A stretch of DNA of 64,000 bases. Origin: Phyllobacterium myrsinacearum. Lineage in GTDB: Bacteria > Pseudomonadota > Alphaproteobacteria > Rhizobiales > Rhizobiaceae. Positions 26,485-35,187 of this stretch are shown in pieces (the stretch's first letter is position 1; every line of letters begins with the position of its first letter). The notes below the pieces were generated by a model that did not search any database, had not been told where the DNA came from, and saw only the letters and a program-made list of their open reading frames with translations. Location of the stretch: positions 186,001 to 250,000 of the forward strand of contig NZ_PVBT01000005.1 of the NCBI RefSeq assembly GCF_002980555.1, in the 5' to 3' direction. The position numbers and the translations under genes were made by a program.

Positions 26485-27420
26485 ATGGATGTCGAGACAG
26501 AACAGAAACGACCGGATGTGCTGGCGGAAAGCATCCTGCGCGCCGCCGGCATGTCGGTGGACGATCTCAAATCCCTTGAAGCCGTCTTCCGCGATCTCGC
26601 AACGACATTTGCCGGCAAAATAGCCAGCCAGTCCGACGTCGCCGTAGCGGCGGAATTCGTCCGCATGGAATCGATCGAGAAGGATGCCATCGCCAGCACC
26701 CTCATGCGCTCGGGGCTGGTTGGAACGGTGCAGGTGGTTAAATGGGCATCGCGCCTGCTGCTGGCCGCCGACCGCGCCTTCGTCGATTGCGGCGTCGATG
26801 CACTTTTCGGGTCCGGCGCCAACCAGGATCACCAGCCGCACCGGCCGATGACATCGGTCGACCTTGGCGTTGCCCGGCAGATTTTCACCGATGTCACGGC
26901 TTCGCTCGATCACATGTTCGCCGGCGGCAGCGACACGCTGTTCCAGACCGCCGAACTGACGGAAGCCGCGCATTTTTCGGTTGCCTCGGTGACCGACACG
27001 CGCATGATATGCTGCACGATGCTCCTCAAGGTTGGCGGGCACAGCGGCCAGATCATCATCATGATGCCGCGCTCGAGCTTCCGCCCCATGCAGGATGCCA
27101 TCGCGCGGATGCTGCAGCAGCCGGCACACCACTCCGATCCGACCTGGGCCAAGAAACTGCGCCTGGAGGTGAGCCGGGCGCATATCGACATCGAGGCCTT
27201 CATCCAGCAGGGATCGATGACGCTCGAACAGATCGCCCTCCTGAAACCCGGCCAGATCCTGCAGCTGCCTAAGGACGCCATCAATCAGGTGCGCCTGCGC
27301 AGCGGCAAACAGGCACTCTACAAATGCCGTCTGGGCAAGACCGGCACGGCATTCACGGTGCGCATCACCGACCCGATCAATGAAGAAGAGGACCTGCTCG
27401 ATGAGCTTGCTGCTGGCTAA
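26485..27420 (+). CDS. fliM: FliM, flagellar switch protein
   Basis: A 311-residue C-ring protein. The middle CheC-like region (about 45-215) and the C-terminal SpoA domain (about 230-300, with LLKPGQILQLPKD and KCRLGKTGTAFTVRI) are present. The N terminus, MDVETEQKRPDVLAESILRAAG, shows no SQxEIDALL-type motif, the element that binds CheY-P in enteric FliM. Divergence is usual for rhizobial FliM, but the route of CheY control here is not visible. It starts 8 nt after motA and overlaps the next gene. Confidence 0.85.
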   Translation: MDVETEQKRPDVLAESILRAAGMSVDDLKSLEAVFRDLATTFAGKIASQSDVAVAAEFVRMESIEKDAIASTLMRSGLVGTVQVVKWASRLLLAADRAFVDCGVDALFGSGANQDHQPHRPMTSVDLGVARQIFTDVTASLDHMFAGGSDTLFQTAELTEAAHFSVASVTDTRMICCTMLLKVGGHSGQIIIMMPRSSFRPMQDAIARMLQQPAHHSDPTWAKKLRLEVSRAHIDIEAFIQQGSMTLEQIALLKPGQILQLPKDAINQVRLRSGKQALYKCRLGKTGTAFTVRITDPINEEEDLLDELAAG

Positions 27421-27898
27421 TCTCATTTCCGCTGCCCTGATTGCAACCGGGCTTGCGGTCTTCCTCGTCGCCCTGCGCAAGGCCAACCGGCTGACGGCCA
27501 TGAGCCGCGCCATGGCGCAGCAGGTGGCGGGTTCAGCCCGGAGCCTCGAGCAGGCGCTGCTTATCCTGCAGAACGAACGCGAAACCTGCCGCGACGAAAG
27601 CGTGCGCCTGGAAGCCAAACTCAAGGATTCCGATCGCGCCCGTTCGGAAATGACGCGCACCATCCGCATGGTCGAACGCGCGAAAAACGAGTTCAAGGAC
27701 AATGTGCGCCCCTTCCCGGCCGCCGATGCCGCCCAGCGCGTTGCCACGCCCGCCTTTGTGCAGCCGGTTCCGGCGGCGCCGGCTGAGGCCCGCCACGGCA
27801 CGCCTATCCACAACCAGCCCGCGGCTCCGGCGAAAGTCCTGCCCGTGTTCGTCAATCGCATCGTCCGCAGTGCTGACGTGGCGAATGCCGTCCTTTAA
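27401..27898 (+). CDS. Flagellar-cluster membrane-anchored coiled-coil protein (DUF6468-like)
   Basis: A 165-residue protein overlapping fliM by 20 nt. It has one N-terminal membrane helix (about 5-24, LANLISAALIATGLAVFLVA), a helical charged region (about 45-95, RSLEQALLILQNERETCRDESVRLEAKL), and a Pro/Ala-rich tail. Small proteins of this layout occur between fliM and fliN in alphaproteobacteria, and I think it belongs to DUF6468, though I cannot verify this. An ATG seven codons earlier is an alternative start. Function unknown. Confidence 0.75.
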   Translation: MSLLLANLISAALIATGLAVFLVALRKANRLTAMSRAMAQQVAGSARSLEQALLILQNERETCRDESVRLEAKLKDSDRARSEMTRTIRMVERAKNEFKDNVRPFPAADAAQRVATPAFVQPVPAAPAEARHGTPIHNQPAAPAKVLPVFVNRIVRSADVANAVL

Positions 27899-27923
27899 CC
27901 CAGTGTGAACGGGATTTCCCATC

Positions 27924-28277
27924 ATGGCCATTTCCGACAAGAATTCCATCGAAGACGAACTCAACGAGGCAATCGAAGATCTCAAGCGCGATGAACCGCA
28001 GCCAAGCCGCAAGCCCGCCGGATCGAAGCCGAACATCGATCTCATCATGGGCATTCCCGTTGATGTGCAAGTTGTTCTCGGCAGCACGTCGATGCCGGTG
28101 GCCAATCTCATGAAGCTCGGCCGCGGCGCTGTCGTGACCCTCGACAAGCAGATCGGCGATCCCGTCGATATCGTCGTCAACGGGCGGGTGATTGCACGCG
28201 GCGAAGTCATCGTCCTCGAGGATGACTCCTCGCGCTTCGGCGTCAGCCTGACCGAAGTCATCGGCAGCGGCAGCTAA
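27924..28277 (+). CDS. fliN: FliN, flagellar switch protein
   Basis: A 117-residue C-ring protein. An acidic N-terminal tail (about 1-35) precedes a complete SpoA domain with LIMGIPVDVQVVLGSTSMPVANLMKLGRGAVVTLD and PVDIVVNGRVIARGEVIVLEDDSSRFGVSL. FliN pairs with FliM at the base of the C ring and docks the export ATPase complex through FliH. It lies between the DUF6468-like gene and fliG. Confidence 0.95.
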   Translation: MAISDKNSIEDELNEAIEDLKRDEPQPSRKPAGSKPNIDLIMGIPVDVQVVLGSTSMPVANLMKLGRGAVVTLDKQIGDPVDIVVNGRVIARGEVIVLEDDSSRFGVSLTEVIGSGS

Positions 28278-28330
28278 GCCGTCCGCCGCCAGACCGCCTT
28301 CCTCCAGAAAAGCACGAGAAGCCAGACCGC

Positions 28331-29359
28331 ATGAGCGATCAAGACACACCTCAGGGCGAAAACACCATCCAGGACCTGACAGGCCCGGAAAAGGTGGCTG
28401 CATTGCTTGTGGCGATCGGGCGGCCATCCGCCTCGCGGCTTCTCAAACATTTCAATGCGGACGATCTGCGTTCGCTTGCCGGCCATGCCCGCAAGCTCGA
28501 ACCGATCACCCCCGGTGATTTCGAAGAGCTGGTCAAGGAGTTCGAGAACGCCTTCGCCGACGGCGCGCCGGTTTCGGAAGCCGGCATGCGCTTTGAAGGG
28601 CTGCTGCGCGAAACGCTGTCGGCGGAAGAAGCCAGCGCGGTCATCGAGAACCGCCGTCCTGAGCTGCTGACGCAGGAATCCGTGTGGGATATCCTGCCGC
28701 GCGTGCCGCTTGACGTCCTGCAAGCCTATCTGTCGACGCAGCATCCCCAGGTGACGGCCTATGTGATTTCACGCCTGCCTTCCGATATCGCCGCGCGGCT
28801 GCTGATCGGCTTTGGCCCGCAGGAGCGCGGCGCCATCATCCAGCGCACGCTGCATATCCGCAAGGTGGGGCCATCGACCATAGCGATGCTGGAAAGCATC
28901 CTGCAGCGCGAGGTCACCGGAAAGGACAATGGCGGGGGAGAGAAGAGCCATCACGGCACCGTTGCCAATATCATCAACCAGCTGGAAAAATCGGAGATCG
29001 ACGAACTGCTGGCGAGCCTCACCGATCTCGGCGCCGAAGACCTTGCCAAGATCAAGGCCAAGCTCTTCACCTTCGAGGACATCGTGCGCATATCGCAGCG
29101 CGCCCGCCTCATCCTCTTCGATGAAATCCAGACGGATGTGGTCACCTCGGCGTTGCATGGCTGCGAGCCGCGCCTGCAGGAACTTATCTTGCAGTCCCTG
29201 TCGACACGCGGACGGCGCATGGTTGAAACCGAACTGTCGAGCCAGACAAACATCAACGCCAATACCGTCACCGAGGCACGGCGCTCGATTGCCCGCACGG
29301 CGATTGCCCTTGCCGAACGCGGCGATATCAAGCTCGAACCGCAAGAACCCGAAGCATGA
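28331..29359 (+). CDS. fliG: FliG, flagellar switch and torque protein
   Basis: A 342-residue rotor protein that meets the stator. The N-terminal domain has GPEKVAALLVAIGRPSASRLLKHF, the middle has the FliM-binding element QHPQVTAYVISRLP (EHPQ-like), and the C-terminal domain carries the charged torque helix KLFTFEDIVRISQRARLILFDEI. The order and length are normal. It follows fliN by 53 nt and precedes flhB by 17 nt. Confidence 0.95.
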   Translation: MSDQDTPQGENTIQDLTGPEKVAALLVAIGRPSASRLLKHFNADDLRSLAGHARKLEPITPGDFEELVKEFENAFADGAPVSEAGMRFEGLLRETLSAEEASAVIENRRPELLTQESVWDILPRVPLDVLQAYLSTQHPQVTAYVISRLPSDIAARLLIGFGPQERGAIIQRTLHIRKVGPSTIAMLESILQREVTGKDNGGGEKSHHGTVANIINQLEKSEIDELLASLTDLGAEDLAKIKAKLFTFEDIVRISQRARLILFDEIQTDVVTSALHGCEPRLQELILQSLSTRGRRMVETELSSQTNINANTVTEARRSIARTAIALAERGDIKLEPQEPEA

Positions 29360-29376
29360 TCGGCAGCCTCTAGAGC

Positions 29377-30441
29377 ATGTCGGACGGACCCGACAAAGAG
29401 AGTAAAACCGAGGAAGCAACTGAGAAGAAAATCAGTGATGCGATGGAGAAAGGCAATCTGCCGGTCTCACGCGAAGCGCCGATTCTCGCCTCTATCGCCG
29501 CCTTTCTCGTCATCATGGTTTTCGTTGCCATTCCCAGTGGCTCGAAACTGGTGGCGTTCCTCTCGGCCCTGCTCGACAAGCCGGAGGAATGGCGGCTCAA
29601 CAGCGCGCAGGATGCCCGGCAATTGTTCGGCATCGTCGGCCTGGCGGTCGGCGCGGCCTTGCTTCCGGTGTTCATCATCATTCCCACCGCCGGCATTCTG
29701 GCATCGGTGCTGCAGAACGCCCCGCGCATGGTTTTTGACCGCATCCAGCCGCAGTTTTCGCGCGTGTCCATCGCCAAGGGCTGGACGCGCATTTTCGGCG
29801 CATCCGGGCGCGTCGAATTCCTCAAGTCGGTGTTCAAGTTCGCGGCAGCCAGCATCATCGTTTTCATGATGTTCTTCCGCAGCAGCCATTTTTTCGTCGA
29901 TACGATCATCACCGAGCCCAGCCAGCTGCCCGAGCTCATCCGCAGCAACATCACCCGGCTTCTGGCGTCGGTGACAATTGCCGTAACCGCGCTGGCAGCC
30001 TTCGACCTTGCCTGGGCCCGCATCCACTGGCGCAGCGAACTGCGCATGACCAAGCAGGAGATCAAGGACGAGCACAAGCAGGCGGAGGGCGATCCGCTGC
30101 TGAAGGCGCGGTTGCGCTCGCTCGGCCGTGACCGGGCACGCCAGCGCATGATCGCCTCGGTTCCGACCGCCACGCTCATCGTCGCAAATCCGACACACTT
30201 CTCCGTTGCTCTACGCTACAGCCCGGCGAAAGATCCGGCCCCTATCGTGGTCGCCAAGGGGCAGGATCTGATTGCTCTCAAAATCAGGGAGATTGCCTCG
30301 ACACATGACATACCGGTTTTCGAGAATGTGGAACTGGCGCGTGCATTGTATAAGCAAGTTCAAGTGAATAACGCCATTGCGCCGGAATTCTACAAAGCCG
30401 TGGCAGAACTGATCCAATTCGTTAATGTACGACGTAAATAA
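29377..30441 (+). CDS. flhB: FlhB, export substrate-specificity switch
   Basis: A 354-residue export protein with four membrane helices in the first 215 residues and a cytoplasmic domain that holds the self-cleavage motif NPTH at 271-274. Cleavage there switches export from rod/hook to filament subunits together with FliK. The motif ALRYSPAKDPAPIVVAKGQDLIALKIREIA after it is typical. It is the last recognised flagellar gene of the motA operon. Confidence 0.95.
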   Translation: MSDGPDKESKTEEATEKKISDAMEKGNLPVSREAPILASIAAFLVIMVFVAIPSGSKLVAFLSALLDKPEEWRLNSAQDARQLFGIVGLAVGAALLPVFIIIPTAGILASVLQNAPRMVFDRIQPQFSRVSIAKGWTRIFGASGRVEFLKSVFKFAAASIIVFMMFFRSSHFFVDTIITEPSQLPELIRSNITRLLASVTIAVTALAAFDLAWARIHWRSELRMTKQEIKDEHKQAEGDPLLKARLRSLGRDRARQRMIASVPTATLIVANPTHFSVALRYSPAKDPAPIVVAKGQDLIALKIREIASTHDIPVFENVELARALYKQVQVNNAIAPEFYKAVAELIQFVNVRRK

Positions 30442-30471
30442 TAAAGTCGTTTCCAATCGGGTAAACAGCAG

Positions 30472-30912
30472 ATGAAGAGAACGCAATATTCGGTTGCCCG
30501 GGTTGAAATCATTTCAAACCACCTGACAGAAGTCATCCAGGATCTCCGTCTCGTGGATGTTGCCGACTATATTGCCTTTATCCGCTGCGAACTGTTCGGC
30601 AACATTGCCGACATCGTCAATTCAGCAACGGAGCTGACATTCTATCCGGATACGCTGACATTCGGCCTTGGCGGTGAATATGCACTGGACTGGAACACCG
30701 CACCGAAAGTCATGCTTGATCTCGAATTCAGCAATATGGGGGTCAATGCCTATTTCCGCCTGACGCTGTCATCCGAAAGCGCCGAGATCGACCTGCACCA
30801 TCTGCGATTTGCCGAGACCGGCCACAGCCCGGCTCAAAACACCGCATTGCTGGCCCAGGCATTCGAGAATGCCCGTCTGCCGCAACTCTCAGCATCGGCA
30901 AAGGCGCAATAG
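30472..30912 (+). CDS. Conserved hypothetical protein behind flhB
   Basis: A 146-residue, probably cytoplasmic protein with no signal peptide or membrane helix. I do not recognise its family. It has an N-terminal helical region (RVEIISNHLTEVIQDLRLVDVADYIAFIRCELFGNIADIVNSATEL) followed by a strand-rich middle (TLTFGLGGEYALDW...VMLDLEFSNMGVNAYFRLTLSSESAEIDL). It starts 30 nt after flhB on the same strand, so co-transcription with the motor operon is likely. Its stop is 8 nt from that of the convergent vjbR-like gene. Confidence 0.75.
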   Translation: MKRTQYSVARVEIISNHLTEVIQDLRLVDVADYIAFIRCELFGNIADIVNSATELTFYPDTLTFGLGGEYALDWNTAPKVMLDLEFSNMGVNAYFRLTLSSESAEIDLHHLRFAETGHSPAQNTALLAQAFENARLPQLSASAKAQ

Positions 30913-30920
30913 CCGCCTCC

Positions 30921-31715
30921 CTAGAGATAGGCCTTGGCAACCGTGGGTATGTCGATCACGCCGAGAGCAAGGGCTGTCGCCACGGTCGATGTCCGGTTGG
31001 AGCAGCCAAGCTTGTTCTTGGCATTCTGCAGATAGGTCACTACCGTCCAGCGTGCAATGTTGAGAATCTCGCCGATTTCACCATCGGTCTTGCCATTCGC
31101 CGCCCAGAACAGGCAGTCGATCTCGCGCTTGGTCAAAAGATTGGCGACAATCGCAGCCAGGGCCGGATTGCGGGTGCCGTGCAAGGCGTTGTGAATCCGG
31201 GCGGATGCTGCGGATAATTGTTTGCGCCTGCGCTCGACAAAGGCACCTTGCTCCGCCTTTTCCACGTCGAAGCTGAACAGCGTGATCCCGCGGAAACCGA
31301 AGGCATTCGTCGCGCAAATCGCAAGGTACAGATTGCCAAGCCCGCGCCGTTCCGCATCCATGAGATACCGCCTAACCGCGAGCGAAAGGGTCATGTCGGC
31401 GGTCAGGTCGCTGATCGTGCCGGGCGCGTCGGCACGCGGGGGAAACAGCGCCATTCCCTGCATCACCGGGTCGATCTTCAGATAATCCTTGGCAAAATAA
31501 CGCAACATCCAGCTGACCGGATAGGTCATCAGCAGCGGAACGTTCTCGTCCACCACTTCGCTGCCGGGACGCGGTTCGGGGTGGCCGACATGGGCGATGT
31601 GGCGGCAGCCAATCTGCGCTTTGACATCGTTGAGCATTGCAAGCGTATCCGAAGCCACCGCGTCCTTGAACAGACCCTTTTGAAAATCGGGAAAATGAGC
31701 CAGTTCAAGCAGCAT
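30921..31715 (-). CDS. vjbR: VjbR-like LuxR-family quorum-sensing regulator
   Basis: A 264-residue regulator with an autoinducer-binding domain (about 10-160) and a LuxR HTH (about 195-255). The HTH segment with CLFWAANGKTDGEIGEIL and ARWTVVTYLQNAKNKL is the form seen in Brucella VjbR. Ligand-pocket residues are kept: Trp69, Tyr73 and Asp82. VjbR controls flagellar and type IV secretion genes in Brucella. No luxI-type synthase is in view. The start at MLLELAHFPDF fits VjbR length, but the ribosome-binding site is weak and a TTG three codons earlier is possible. Confidence 0.88.
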   Translation of the reverse strand: MLLELAHFPDFQKGLFKDAVASDTLAMLNDVKAQIGCRHIAHVGHPEPRPGSEVVDENVPLLMTYPVSWMLRYFAKDYLKIDPVMQGMALFPPRADAPGTISDLTADMTLSLAVRRYLMDAERRGLGNLYLAICATNAFGFRGITLFSFDVEKAEQGAFVERRRKQLSAASARIHNALHGTRNPALAAIVANLLTKREIDCLFWAANGKTDGEIGEILNIARWTVVTYLQNAKNKLGCSNRTSTVATALALGVIDIPTVAKAYL

Positions 31716-32191
31716 TGGATACAAGTCATTCCTCTTGGCCCGCAAAGTGCCGGCTTCCGCAACGGTATTCTTCTGGATTTCAGATGGCTCTTAATCGCAT
31801 GGAACTAACAGCTCCTTCATGCTCGCACGAGACAGACAGGCAGACAAGGCGATGAACAATTGTATTTGCAGTTTTTCACATAATTGCTGCAAAAAACAAT
31901 TAGCAGTTGTTCTATCAAAGATTGAAAGCCGCTTGCAACCTCTGATTACCAGTATCAATCTCAACAAACCAGACATACACGTGCCTTTTGAAGTAAATTA
32001 TCCGGCATTTCCGGTCATTTTACCTCAAAATTCGGGCATTGCCTCCGGACTGCTGCGATCGCCCGACGTGTGGCTACAACTCCTGCGCGTATGGTTCGTC
32101 CGGCCCTCTTTTGCCCTGGCGGCAGGCCCGCGCCATCGCCATATTCACCCTGCCCGTCGCCTGTTCCCGCACAATATGCTAATTGCCTTGC
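31716..32191. promoter_or_regulatory. 476-nt divergent region between vjbR-like and DUF3095 genes with inverted repeats
   Basis: No convincing gene. An AT-rich stretch of about 60 bp holds three dyads: ACAATTGT (31856-31863), TTTGCAG with CTGCAAA (31865-31871 and 31887-31893), and the 17-bp imperfect palindrome AACAATTAGCAGTTGTT (31895-31911). The last resembles the size and symmetry of LuxR-family operators. A plus-strand open frame over this area (31819-32211) has no family features and is not called. Confidence 0.5.
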
Positions 32192-33346
32192 ATGGGCGCC
32201 ATCGCAAATGACGATTTCTTCGATTCGCTTCCCGTCTTCGTTGAATTCGAAGGCGTGGCCGATGCGCGCAATTATCAGCCTCTCCCCGGCGACTGGCTGC
32301 TCGCCGTTGCCGATATTGTCGGTTCGACCAAGGCGATCGAAGCCGGTCGTTACAAGGCCGTGAACATGGCAGGCGCAAGCGTCATCTCCGCCCTGCTCAA
32401 TGCGCTTGGCAGGCACAACTACCCCTTCGTCTTCGGCGGCGATGGCGCGCTTGTCGCCATTCCGGCTTCCGCGGCCGCGCGGGCGCGGGAAGCCCTTGCC
32501 GCGGTGCAGGCCTGGGTGCATGCGGACCTGCAATTGACCCTGCGCGCCGCCCTCGTGCCGATGAGCGAGATCAAGGCGCAAGGGCTTGACGTGCGCGTCG
32601 CCCGCTTCAGCGCCAGTCCCGAGGTCTTCTACGCGATGTTCACGGGCGGCGGCAGCAGCTGGGCGGAAGCACAGATGAAAGCCGGCAAATATGCCATCGC
32701 CGCCGGTCCATCCGAATCGCGCCCCGACCTGACGGGGCTTTCCTGCCGGTGGAATCCCATTCAGGCGCGCAATGGTGAAATCCTGTCGATCATCGCGGTT
32801 CCCGGCGATGCGGGGGCAACAGCGCCGTTCCAGCGGCTTGTTGCCGAGATTGTCGCGATTGCCGCCGAACAGAATCGTGGCGCCCATCCCCTGCCGGAGG
32901 ACGGGCCGCCGATCACGTTCAACACCAGCGGCGTGGAGACGGAAGCGCGCGCCACGGCCCGCAAAGGGCAGCGCTTCATCCGCAAGATCGCGATCCTTGC
33001 GCAGATCGCCCTGACCGTTACTCTGGACAGGCTTGGCCTGCATTGGGGAAAATTCGACCCGAAACAGTACAAGCGCGACGTGGCGCAGAACTCCGATTTC
33101 CGCAAGTTCGACGACGGGTTGAAGATGACGATTGATATCGATTCCACCCGGTTGCAGCGCATCGAGGCCCTGCTGGAAAATGCATCCAAGGCGGGTATTG
33201 CCCGTTTTGGCCTGCACCGGCAGGATTCTGCCCTGATGACCTGTCTTGTTCCCACCGCCATGGCGCGCAACCACATGCACTTCATCGACGGGGCATCGGG
33301 CGGCTATGCCATGGCGGCCGCCAATCTCAAGGCCAAGCTGTCCTGA
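32192..33346 (+). CDS. DUF3095 protein with class III cyclase-like metal site
   Basis: A 384-residue DUF3095 protein. The N-terminal region has VADIVGSTKAIEAGRYKAVN with Asp41 and PFVFGGDGALVAIP with Asp84. Two aspartates 43-44 residues apart in these contexts are the metal ligands of class III nucleotidyl cyclases, so I infer a divergent cyclase fold. The rest (about 110-384) is family-specific and includes DRLGLHWGKFDPKQYKRDV. No membrane segment or signal is seen. The ATG is preferred to a TTG three codons upstream. It converges on the dehydrogenase gene, 2 nt apart. Confidence 0.8.
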   Translation: MGAIANDDFFDSLPVFVEFEGVADARNYQPLPGDWLLAVADIVGSTKAIEAGRYKAVNMAGASVISALLNALGRHNYPFVFGGDGALVAIPASAAARAREALAAVQAWVHADLQLTLRAALVPMSEIKAQGLDVRVARFSASPEVFYAMFTGGGSSWAEAQMKAGKYAIAAGPSESRPDLTGLSCRWNPIQARNGEILSIIAVPGDAGATAPFQRLVAEIVAIAAEQNRGAHPLPEDGPPITFNTSGVETEARATARKGQRFIRKIAILAQIALTVTLDRLGLHWGKFDPKQYKRDVAQNSDFRKFDDGLKMTIDIDSTRLQRIEALLENASKAGIARFGLHRQDSALMTCLVPTAMARNHMHFIDGASGGYAMAAANLKAKLS

Positions 33347-33348
33347 CC

Positions 33349-34716
33349 CTAGGATTTGACGATATGCCCGGCGGCGAGCCCGCGCCTGGTGAAAATATTG
33401 CGCGTATCGACGATCAGCGGCGACCATTCGGCCAGCGCCGCATAATCCACGCCGTCATGGTCGGTCGAAACCAGGACAGCATCGTAGGATTTCACGGTTT
33501 TCTCATCCAGAGGCACGGATGCGCGGCCTTTGAGCGCCATATATTCACGGGTCGAGGGTATCTCGCCGACAAACGGATCATGGTAGTCCGCATGGCCGCC
33601 GCGCTCCTCAATGATTTCAATGAGGCGCAGCGACGGGCTTTCGCGGATATCAGGCACGTTTTTCTTGTAGGCAAGCCCGAGAACCAGCACGCGCGAGCGG
33701 CTGAGCGCCTTGCCTGCCCTCATATCCAGTGCTTCGGCCAGTTTGCCGACCACATAGCGCGGCATGGCGGAATTGATCTCGCCTGCCAGCTCGATGAAGC
33801 GGGTCGGCAGTTCATATTCGCGCGATTTCCAGGTGAGATAGAAGGGATCGATCGGTATGCAGTGGCCGCCGAGGCCGGGGCCGGGATAAAACGGCATGTA
33901 GCCAAAGGGTTTTGTTTTGGCCGCCTCAATGACCTCCCAGATGTCGATACCCATGGCGGCATAGACAGTCTTCAATTCGTTGACGAGCGCGATGTTCACC
34001 GCCCGGAAGATATTCTCCGTCAGCTTGACCGCCTCGGCCGTGGCATTGGACGAGACGGGAACAACGGTCTTGACCGCCGCACCGTAGAAAGCCTGCATCA
34101 GCCGGCTGGCCTCCTCCCCATCGCCCGCAACGATCTTCGGTATGGTCGAGGTCTGGAAGTCGCGATTGCCGGGGTCTTCCCGCTCGGGCGAAAAGCCGAG
34201 GAAGAAATCCGCACCGGATGTGAGGCCGGTCTTTTCCAGAATGGTTTTGACGACGTCATCGGTGGTTCCGGGATAGGTTGTCGATTCAAGCACGACAAGC
34301 TGGCCGGGCCGCAGCGTCGCCGCAATCGAGCGGCAGGTTGCTTCGACAAAGGACAGGTCGGGATCCCTGTGCTTGGTCAGCGGCGTCGGCACGCAGATGA
34401 CGATCACATCGCACTGGGCAAGCCGGGTAAAATCGCTTGTCGACCGGAACCGGTTCTGCGCCGTTTGCGCACCGAGCGCCGCGTCGGTCACCGCCTCGAT
34501 ATAGGAACGGCCGGCATCGAGCGCGACAATCTTCTTCGGATCGATATCAAAGCCGGTAACGGAGAACCCGCTCTGGGCAAGAGTAATGGCGAGCGGCAGC
34601 CCGACATAGCCAAGCCCGATCACCCCCGCCTGGGCGGTGCGCGCATCGATTTTGGCGGAAAGATCGGAGAAGGGAGAGGAGGAAACGGCCAAGGCGATCT
34701 CTTCTTTGCGAAGCAC
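33349..34716 (-). CDS. UDP-sugar 6-dehydrogenase, WbpA/WbpO type
   Basis: A 455-residue NAD-dependent nucleotide-sugar dehydrogenase that oxidises a UDP-hexose or UDP-HexNAc to the uronic acid. The NAD site is GVIGLGYVGLP (about 31-41). The catalytic region has AVKLTEN (Lys231) and PGPGLGGHCIPIDPFYL (Cys286). This form, with GGHC, is typical of WbpA/TviB-like enzymes rather than UDP-glucose dehydrogenases with GGSC. Product uronates feed surface polysaccharide. Nearby genes fit that theme: a polysaccharide lyase at 36522 and glycosyltransferases at 43.7-47.3 kb. The exact substrate cannot be told. Confidence 0.88.
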   Translation of the reverse strand: MLRKEEIALAVSSSPFSDLSAKIDARTAQAGVIGLGYVGLPLAITLAQSGFSVTGFDIDPKKIVALDAGRSYIEAVTDAALGAQTAQNRFRSTSDFTRLAQCDVIVICVPTPLTKHRDPDLSFVEATCRSIAATLRPGQLVVLESTTYPGTTDDVVKTILEKTGLTSGADFFLGFSPEREDPGNRDFQTSTIPKIVAGDGEEASRLMQAFYGAAVKTVVPVSSNATAEAVKLTENIFRAVNIALVNELKTVYAAMGIDIWEVIEAAKTKPFGYMPFYPGPGLGGHCIPIDPFYLTWKSREYELPTRFIELAGEINSAMPRYVVGKLAEALDMRAGKALSRSRVLVLGLAYKKNVPDIRESPSLRLIEIIEERGGHADYHDPFVGEIPSTREYMALKGRASVPLDEKTVKSYDAVLVSTDHDGVDYAALAEWSPLIVDTRNIFTRRGLAAGHIVKS

Positions 34717-35187
34717 GCCGCGTGAGCGGATGCGGTTGAGGGCGCAGCGGCGGCCCGGAATTCATCCGGTTTAGATGGCTGCTCCGGCCACCGCTGTCAA
34801 GCAAGGCAGGCTTCATCCGGCCTGTCACAAACAGTTGATGCGCCGGCAAGCCCGGTCTGGCGACCTGCTGACAGGAGGTTGTCAGGAGAACGCCCCGAAC
34901 CGGCGAATTAACCGCCGCGGCTCTATTGTTTCAGATCGGTGACATGCCCATCTCACTGTCACCACACAATCAGGATCGATAGAGAACCATCCGCCCAGCC
35001 ATCCATCCGCACAGAACCGGACACTGCATTTGCAGCTGGCAGCTCCCCTGCCAGCGTTGACACCGCCGTCCCGTTCGCTCATCTTGTTTCCGTATCTGCT
35101 TGTTTTGGGTATGATTTTTCATGTGCCCCGCCGATCACGGAACAGCGCATCGAAGCTGGACGCGGTTCGCAAGGACAAGGACGAGTG
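34717..35187. promoter_or_regulatory. 471-nt divergent region between the dehydrogenase and cyclase genes
   Basis: No gene seen. It contains the 18-bp dyad CTGACAGGAGGTTGTCAG (34868-34885, perfect six-base arms), which looks like an operator, and a short hairpin GCTGGCAG/CTGCCAGC near 35034-35054 followed at once by TTGACA. The open frame that runs into the cyclase gene from 34939 has no family sequence before its codon 84. Confidence 0.45.

Noticed and set aside
31819-32211. 130-codon plus-strand frame between the vjbR-like and DUF3095 genes
   Set aside because: Begins in an AT-rich region full of dyads, has an irregular composition with Cys clusters and overlaps the start of the DUF3095 gene.
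32015-33427. 470-codon minus-strand frame
   Set aside because: Antisense to the DUF3095 gene and without recognisable domains.
34939-35187. 83-codon extension of the cyclase
   Set aside because: Rich in Pro, Ser and His without family similarity; ATG 35188 gives the normal N terminus.
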